Assembly: GCA_028015205.1 (NCBI GenBank)
Contig: CM051521.1
Location: 108,166,513-108,230,512, forward strand
Reading direction: 5' to 3'
DNA: 64,000 bases
Origin: Mytilisepta virgata
Taxonomy: Eukaryota > Mollusca > Bivalvia > Mytilida > Mytilidae
Under the pieces are notes generated by a model that did no database searches, was not told where the DNA came from, and saw only the letters and a program-made list of their open reading frames with translations. This document shows positions 60,501 to 64,000 of the stretch, one piece after another; the stretch's first letter is position 1, and each line of letters opens with the position of its first letter. The position numbers and the translations under genes were made by a program.

Positions 60501-62612
60501 TACAATACTGGCTTTCATTGTGTGTTTATACAACAGGGAGTCAGTATAAATAAAGGGTAGGTATTGTCATAAAAACTGGTTTAACCCCTGCACTGTAAAT
60601 TGCCAGTACCACGACAGACCATCTTGACTGTTGACTGTTGATTCTATGTTTGTGTAGGTCATTTGCTCTTTTATGTTGTTTTGTCCTGAAGGTCTATCGA
60701 TTGTATTTAATTGTTGGCCATTTCTGTTGCTTGTGATTCCTCGCGCTACAATTGTAGTTAAAGTCTCCTGACTATCATATTCATCTGTACTATATGCAAA
60801 TTGATTACTATGTTTACCACGTACTTAGGCAACTAATTTCTTGATGAAAAACTCCGAAGATTTAAAAAATTCTGTATATGCAAATAATAATTTGGTATGT
60901 CCCAAAAGTCAACATGGTTCAAACTCTTGGAAGCAGAACTTGCGCATATTCTGGAGCGTCACATTTGTTTGTGGTGACATCATACCTTTATACGCAAAAA
61001 TCATCGAATTGCACAAAAAGATAGAAAATCCGCTCTTGTAAAAATTTTAAGTCATTTCAGCAGTGGAAAAGATAATTATTAATTACGACTATTGGAGGCG
61101 AAAAGCAGAGTAATACTTTCTACTTTCATTTTAGTGAAATGTTTGAGGTATTCATGAAAAACGACTTGCTGTTTTAAAATAAGATAAAGAGTAGTCAATG
61201 GTACTAAATTCAGTTTTTATAACCAAAGGAAATAATGTTGTCAGTCAAAATAAATACAGGCAGTACGATCACTGATATAATTGATGTTAAAACAATATTG
61301 CTAATGAATGAAACAGCGGTTTCTTTAATTTCTGATATTGTGGTCATTAAAAATAGCAGACCTTTGGATAAAAATCCCAGTTGTTATGATACTGTAATAT
61401 TTATAAATCTTGATATATTACTACCTTCAAGGTATCTCTTAAACTTTTCACGTAAAACATCAGGGACTTCTCGGACTCTTTGGCTTTTCCATGACAAATG
61501 AGGTTGGTGCTGAAAACCTCCACATGCAAATTCATAGAAATCCTAGTTTGGATAAAAAAGACAGCATCTGTCAAAATTGGTTTTAAAATTTATAATAGAA
61601 ATATTTAAGAAATATACAATGGTGACGTAATTTGGATTTTTTTCTGGATACTTCACTCAAATTAATGAGATTTGTCTAAAAGCCCAGGCTCCCGAGAAAT
61701 TGCATGTCTGAAAGTGTTGGCAGATTTCTTTATTATTTTATCCATATCACTGAATTTCAATCAAGTTATCAATCACTTTCTCTGTTTCAATTATCAAATT
61801 AATAAGTTAACCCATATTACCTTTGACAAGACCAGGCGAGATATTTAAGACGTGTTGCAAATTGCCATATATACACGCCGCGTTGTAAAGACTGTTTGTT
61901 GTCAATTAATATTCTGTTTAACATGTTTATAACTGTGTTTTTGAATTGTAAATGAAATGAAATTGAATATGTCAATACAAACATATTTTTACAAATATAA
62001 ATAACTGTGTGGTTTGTATTACGTCCTTGTTAATAACGTTTTATCAAGAAGTACAATAAATTAAATTTAAAATATTCAAAGTCCATTTACAAATCCCTTC
62101 CCTCTTAGATTTACCATTAGAAGATAGCTACTGAAGCAGAAATCCATTAAAATTGCATCGAATGAAGTTTGAAAGGGCGAGAATTAAAGTTTTGTGTAAT
62201 TTGTGTCCCGAAAACAACTTTAGTGTGTGTGAAATAAGAATAAATTCCCATCATCGCGAGATTTCTTATGATTTAATATACCTAATCTGATGTTTATTTG
62301 TTGCTAATCAATAAATAGTCAGTTAAAGCTATTATATCATAGAATAAACTTTGACTATCTAATATCATATATTTTGCCCTTAGTATTCAAGAGGGTGCAA
62401 CATTTAACCGCTGACAAGTCTAGTGAGAAATCCAATTTATTAAAGAATTCCTAGATGACCAGTGTAGCGCATACTTCGAACCAGACGTTAATTTAACTGG
62501 TCAAAAGATTTGATAGGGTGACGAAGATAATTACCTCACACGGATCAACTTTCGTGTTCATCCGCGAAAGCATTGAAGCCGCCTGGTGGATACAATCGGT
62601 CGTTTCACAAAC
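42475..62612 (-). CDS. Neprilysin-like M13 family protein, predicted catalytically dead; 13 exons, N-terminus not found
   Basis: Exons in transcript order: 62535-62612, 61425-61542, 59482-59595, 58361-58515, 51962-52078, 48389-48523, 46889-47615, 46438-46557, 45842-45972, 45464-45529, 45001-45093, 43320-43408, 42475-42574. All borders are GT/AG and phases join without a break (680 codons). M13 hallmarks present: first ectodomain cysteines, DPCEDFYEFACGGF, KRFYGDC, LPGVNYTSSQIFFISYAQ-x-x-C, FRIKGMMSNSRQFSETFRC, and MNPSNRC at the end. M13 members are normally type II membrane zinc peptidases cutting extracellular peptides. Here the zinc site is destroyed: QALAE (512-516) for HExxH, S574 for the third-ligand Glu, no His in the DxHS region. 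D578 and R648 remain. The frame is open throughout, so this looks like a maintained pseudoenzyme rather than a decayed gene. Cytoplasmic and membrane-span exons should lie above 62612. Confidence 0.93.
43320..43408 (-). CDS. M13-like exon 12: DxHS region with His lost
   Basis: Encodes LFCEKITPMGIQQYYVNNED and SKTPLPNEF. The Cys after the QLFF block is kept. The transition-state His of D-x-HS-P is absent; ungapped from the conserved Arg (R648), its position holds Pro. Confidence 0.9.
43573..43983 (+). mobile_element. Foldback element, copy 2, nested in another repeat
   Basis: Same element as 24171-24580 in the same orientation, with about 11 differences. The flanks (TGTACTCTTTTATG on the left, GTTTTGTCAGTTGG soon after the right end) are pieces of the dispersed repeat also seen at 5015-5450, so the element inserted into an older copy of it. 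Confidence 0.83.
44100..44560 (+). repeat. Dispersed repeat, same family, with the terminal motif at both ends
   Basis: The GAGTCGTAAAACGACGAAAT-GTGCACATC motif is at about 44138 and again at about 44485, with the CTGCTGGTTGACTCTAGTGC and TCAGTTGCTAGTATTTGATA middle between. This suggests tandem or LTR-like units about 345 bp apart. Confidence 0.72.
45001..45093 (-). CDS. M13-like exon 11: LPGVNYTSSQIFFISYAQ
   Basis: 31 codons, ending LPGVNYTSSQIFFISYAQ, an almost perfect match to the lpGL-x-x-t-x-x-QlFFi-x-yAq block of M13 proteins. This exon makes the family call secure. Confidence 0.96.
45464..45529 (-). CDS. M13-like exon 10: third-zinc-ligand exon with Glu lost
   Basis: 22 codons, VRGDLTKSSNFRDILSIHLA and QK. 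Aligns with v-x-G-x-lTlgENiAD-x-gGl. The zinc-binding Glu is Ser (S574) while Asn575 and Asp578 remain. Spacing from the HExxH position is within one residue of human neprilysin. Confidence 0.9.
45842..45972 (-). CDS. M13-like exon 9
   Basis: Encodes FAHHLQCLVDFYNAYQYSND ending GTIIH. The conserved Cys and the Y-x-x-y are kept. The D-x-x-G-x-x-x-x-x-G-x-x-x-x-WW stretch of active enzymes is not recognisable. Donor GTAAAT. Confidence 0.88.
46438..46557 (-). CDS. M13-like exon 8: zinc-motif exon with HExxH lost
   Basis: Encodes ISSLSLQNPVFYNLSSESVL and YGSLGGLISQALAEVFDIK. The frame around the motif is the family pattern (L-x-x-P-x-F ... nyG-x-x-G-x-x-I-x-HExxH-x-FD), but the five motif residues are Q-A-L-A-E. 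Both zinc His and the catalytic Glu are therefore absent. Confidence 0.94.
46889..47615 (-). CDS. M13-like exon 7: large exon, central helices to the substrate-binding strand
   Basis: 242 codons in one open frame. It contains STLQRMYPGYNINWILFFST, SYILAHTFVNSDLYKYVYRK, LMQTIQGLYWIPEIQRNDIV and ends SVSSYNSWNREI. In active M13 peptidases this end reads NAxY/F, where Asn-Ala binds the substrate backbone; here Ser-Ser occupies that place. The exon is unusually long beside its 66-155 nt neighbours. Confidence 0.92.
48389..48523 (-). CDS. M13-like exon 6
   Basis: 45 codons beginning VMLAYESFLSEALLSLFGNG and ending VYQFELSLNQ, matching the YxxfL-x-x-x-x-x-L-G ... E-x-x-La helices of M13. Phase 0 on both sides. 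Confidence 0.9.
49195..50100. repeat. Dimeric satellite-like array, about 250-bp period
   Basis: TTTTTGAAATCCAT recurs at about 49202, 49457 and 49707. Each roughly 250-bp period has two related halves, one with CCAAATATATATGGTTGCTA and one with AATATGATCCAAAAAAATC, both ending AGGAAATTTACCAAAATTGG. Located in the intron between M13-like exons 5 and 6. Confidence 0.85.
50100..50605. mobile_element. Second hairpin + ACGT + tandem-core element, inverted relative to 34015
   Basis: Two units of about 170 bp (TTTCAGTTCCGTATT, GAGAGGAGTTGCGTGACAAA at about 50160 and 50330) are followed by ACGTACGTACGTACGTGCG at about 50526 and hairpin CGCGCTTCGATGAAGCGC near 50570. The order core-microsatellite-hairpin mirrors 34015-35060 on the opposite strand. 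Confidence 0.7.
51150..51720 (-). repeat. Dispersed repeat, same family, interrupted by a short inverted-repeat insertion
   Basis: Minus-strand copy of the family. A segment at about 51266-51487 bounded by TGTCGCCTGCGGACG and CGTTCCGCAGGCGACACA (inverted repeats) is absent from other copies and looks like a nested small element. Confidence 0.65.
51962..52078 (-). CDS. M13-like exon 5
   Basis: 39 codons encoding NNDLIKELFDHGVDIPSFRY and LMPADYYYRYPTDQ, equivalent to the lp-x-x-yY region. Acceptor is a T-run plus CAG; both borders are phase 0. Confidence 0.85.
52110..52375 (-). repeat. Retroelement-tail-like repeat, pair with 59720-59965
   Basis: TCATGAGAATGGAACA, CACAAGGATACAT and ATTGTGAACT ... 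GGTGCCCCGGAA are shared with 59720-59965, both on the minus strand. They resemble, but are distinct from, the 3' tails of the reverse-transcriptase copies. Confidence 0.65.
52534..52632. repeat. Strong hairpin, 39-nt arms
   Basis: Arm 52534-52572 and arm 52594-52632 are reverse complements with three mismatches, separated by 21 nt. No coding or RNA family was recognised. It lies in M13 intron 4, 75 bp before the cyclase pseudo-exon. Confidence 0.85.
52708..52900 (+). pseudogene. Broken copy of cyclase exon 16 with its intron flanks, antisense in M13 intron 4
   Basis: Reads like 31160-31350: acceptor-side TTGTAACAAT, the exon from GGAAACCAA to ATGTTACCAAAG, then the same donor GTAGGTTTAAAACAAAGAGTTT. 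One extra base after ATGGC and an 11-nt loss in the Glu/Lys-rich part destroy the frame. Retained intron flanks show DNA-level duplication, not a processed copy. No neighbouring cyclase exon was found with it. Confidence 0.85.
52901..58360. other. M13-like intron 4, remaining part
   Basis: Apart from the minisatellite at 56130-56890, I recognise nothing coding in 52901-58360. The open frames here are short and have no family resemblance. Confidence 0.6.
56130..56890. repeat. Minisatellite with higher-order structure
   Basis: Short units of about 55 bp vary around CTACTGCAGGCTGGTTGGTG plus GTCTAATTACAGCAGTC. The longer block with AGGTAAATTTATTATCTACTG recurs at 56271, 56495, 56719 and 56835, spacings of 224, 224 and 116, so a multi-unit block has itself been duplicated. 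Lies in M13 intron 4. Confidence 0.85.
58361..58515 (-). CDS. M13-like exon 4
   Basis: Encodes NYFSRLLAVVTKKYGATPFF and KVIVKKNGEIT, matching the L-x-x-yG-x-x-x-lF-x-x-x-V helix-strand region of the N-terminal M13 lobe. Enters after one base (TTG split), leaves in phase 0. The next intron is 6.3 kb. Confidence 0.85.
59482..59595 (-). CDS. M13-like exon 3: KRFYGDC
   Basis: Encodes EPVAMRSVKRFYGDCQDHKE, equivalent to the A-x-x-K-x-x-Y-x-x-C segment of M13 proteins. Phase 1 in and out. Confidence 0.88.
59720..59965 (-). repeat. Retroelement-tail-like repeat, second copy
   Basis: Same order of blocks as 52110-52375. It lies in the intron directly after M13-like exon 2 (minus-strand sense). Confidence 0.65.
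60140..60745 (+). repeat. Dispersed repeat interrupted by a retroelement tail
   Basis: Left part 60140-60235 (TTAATTATGTACCGTCAATA) and right part 60475-60745 (GTTTAACCCCTGCACTGTAA, GCTCTTTTATGTTGTTTTGT) are halves of the 5015-5450 repeat, split by 60235-60472. Confidence 0.7.
60235..60472 (+). mobile_element. Tail-only retroelement copy nested in another repeat
   Basis: Carries CGGATTGACTTATTAAACGTC, GGTGCCGTATACGGAGCCGG and GGTTGTTCATTTGTCTACCC, the 3' tail of the 39370 copy. It interrupts the dispersed repeat that runs from 60140 to about 60745. Confidence 0.72.
61425..61542 (-). CDS. M13-like exon 2: DFYEFACGGF
   Basis: Directly continues the previous exon: PCE then DFYEFACGGFQHQPHLSWKS, ending FKRYLE. 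DFYxFACGGF is diagnostic of M13. Leaves in phase 1. Confidence 0.95.
62535..62612 (-). CDS. M13-like exon 1 found: first ectodomain cysteines
   Basis: 26 codons, VCETTDCIHQAASMLSRMNT and KVDPCE, the C-x4-C-x-x-AA-x-x-L-x-x-M-x-x-x-x-x-PC opening of M13 ectodomains. Acceptor TTTTGTAG, donor GTAATT, phase 0 on both sides. Confidence 0.93.
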
Positions 62613-64000
62613 CTACAAAAGATAATTAATCAAAAACTGCGTTAATATTCAATGTCTTTAGATAACTTTATTATAAACTAATTTTCGGGATAAGCTTTAG
62701 GTCTTTATTAGGTTATAATAGAAATAAAATGAATTCCTAATTGTGTTAATATTTAAAAATGGCTGTTAGTTGTCACTTCAGATAAAGTTATTGTAACCTT
62801 AAAAAAACCTAATCCAGACCAAACAAAATCTTTCTGTTGATGAGTTTTCAATACATTAGTAGAGAGCAACACAAAATCAAAAGCCCCCTGACCATATAAA
62901 TTAGTAAATGTATATTCAATAATTGAACAATAAATGTACTCTACAAAGTGTGACAACAATTGAAAAATGCTTGTACTCAAAATAAAGATAACAAACCAGG
63001 GGGCGCTGTGGACAAGTGTATTTTATACTACCAATGATACCAGCCCCAACTCGTGACAAGTTGCTTAACTGACAATGATTGCCACTTTTCATGCTGAAGG
63101 TCGGTACTCTGGTTTCTCAATCAATAGATACAGCCTTTTACACTGAAAGTGGCGGAAAACCCTAACCAACCAAAACAAACCCATTAACAATCCTCATACT
63201 GGTTCTTTTTGTGCAAAACAGAAAACATCATATTGTTCCTTTAGCAATTAAAATAAAAATTTTAAGCATTTATTTCAAGCATGATTTTCAGTAAGAAATT
63301 TTAATATTTAAACTCTCCTTTTTAAAGAAAATTCTGAAACATTAAATATTCATTAGTTACACAGATTTAAAATAAAAAGATAATAATAATAAACAATTCT
63401 GATAAAAGTTATAGTTAATATTTAAAACGTTGGAAATAAACCCGTTTATCTTCTTTCCAAAATCGATAATCTTTATAAAACAGAAGTTTAATGAAATATG
63501 GTGAAAGCCTTTTACTTTGGCTTCCCAAAACAGTAATTTAATTACTCGTTGATTGCAGAAATAAATTTTCTCAATGGAAATACATTAATTTTCTGAAGTT
63601 AAGTCCATCAAACATTTGAAGCATGTCTCAATTTACAGTTAGGGTTCGAAGGAGACAAAGTTTCCTTTTTAACTAGATTTCTTATTCTGAATAAATGCTC
63701 TGTATCAATGTAATTTTCACCATTTGTAGCAATGCAATTCTATAATAACATTGGTTTGGACATTCTGGGAATCTGCCCCACAATATCTTTGGTTATTTGC
63801 TCAGCTTTCAGCAATTTCGGCCTTGTGCAAAATGGCCAAAAAGGTAAAGCCAAAGATATCACCGAAGGAAAAACACAAATAACAAATTTATCACATATAA
63901 AGGGTTTTCGGAAGTTGATGAACAAAATATTTGCGAAAATACTGGAGCAATAGTATCCAAGTATAATATAATAATAATATTCAGTTAGAAGCTGTTACCT
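62613..64000. other. Upstream part of the M13-like gene, no exon identified
   Basis: A cytoplasmic tail and membrane-span exon should precede 62612 on the minus strand, but no hydrophobic exon with splice borders is seen. The last bases (plus GCTGTTACCT) read AG then GTAACAGC on the minus strand, a possible donor of an exon that would lie just beyond 64000. Confidence 0.4.

Overview
The window is AT-rich, intron-dense, repeat-dense invertebrate DNA. Short conserved exons with GT/AG borders sit in introns of 0.3-7 kb, together with a tRNA-headed SINE, hairpin/ACGT-microsatellite elements with tandem cores, and many 5'-truncated reverse-transcriptase copies. This mixture fits a bivalve mollusc, most likely a mussel-like (mytilid) genome. 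That assignment is inference from repeat style, not from a marker gene.

Two protein-coding genes lie tail to tail. On the + strand (141-36311) are 20 exons, 1067 codons, of a membrane receptor guanylate cyclase, entered part-way through the extracellular ligand-binding domain; the signal peptide and first exons lie before the window. Domains in order are the ANF-receptor-like ectodomain, one membrane span, kinase-homology domain, coiled-coil linker, cyclase domain with all key residues, and a serine-rich tail. On the - strand (62612 down to 42475) are 13 exons, 680 codons, of a neprilysin-type M13 ectodomain protein, from the first conserved ectodomain cysteines to the stop; the cytoplasmic/transmembrane N-terminus is not found and may lie beyond 64000. 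All exon phases are compatible in both genes.

The most notable discovery is that the M13 protein keeps the family fold and most of its cysteines but has lost every zinc ligand and most active-site residues: HExxH reads QALAE, the ExxxD Glu is Ser, the catalytic His of the DxHS region is gone, and the substrate-binding Asn-Ala is Ser-Ser. It is a predicted pseudopeptidase. Its neighbour belongs to the receptor family whose vertebrate members bind natriuretic peptides, which neprilysin degrades. A broken copy of the cyclase linker exon, with intron flanks, lies antisense in an intron of the M13 gene.

Non-coding layout: intron 2 (938-7990) holds an inverted pair of dispersed repeats; intron 8 a 70-bp minisatellite; intron 10 a 181-bp tandem array; intron 12 a foldback element and a SINE with a 13-bp target-site duplication; intron 13 a local duplication of about 0.5 kb and a retroelement fragment; intron 18 a 124-bp GC-rich array. 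The 6.2 kb between the two genes holds a degraded reverse transcriptase and a 175-bp array. The M13 introns hold a second foldback copy, a dimeric satellite-like array, a strong hairpin and a higher-order minisatellite. No stand-alone tRNA, rRNA, CRISPR or intact mobile element was found.
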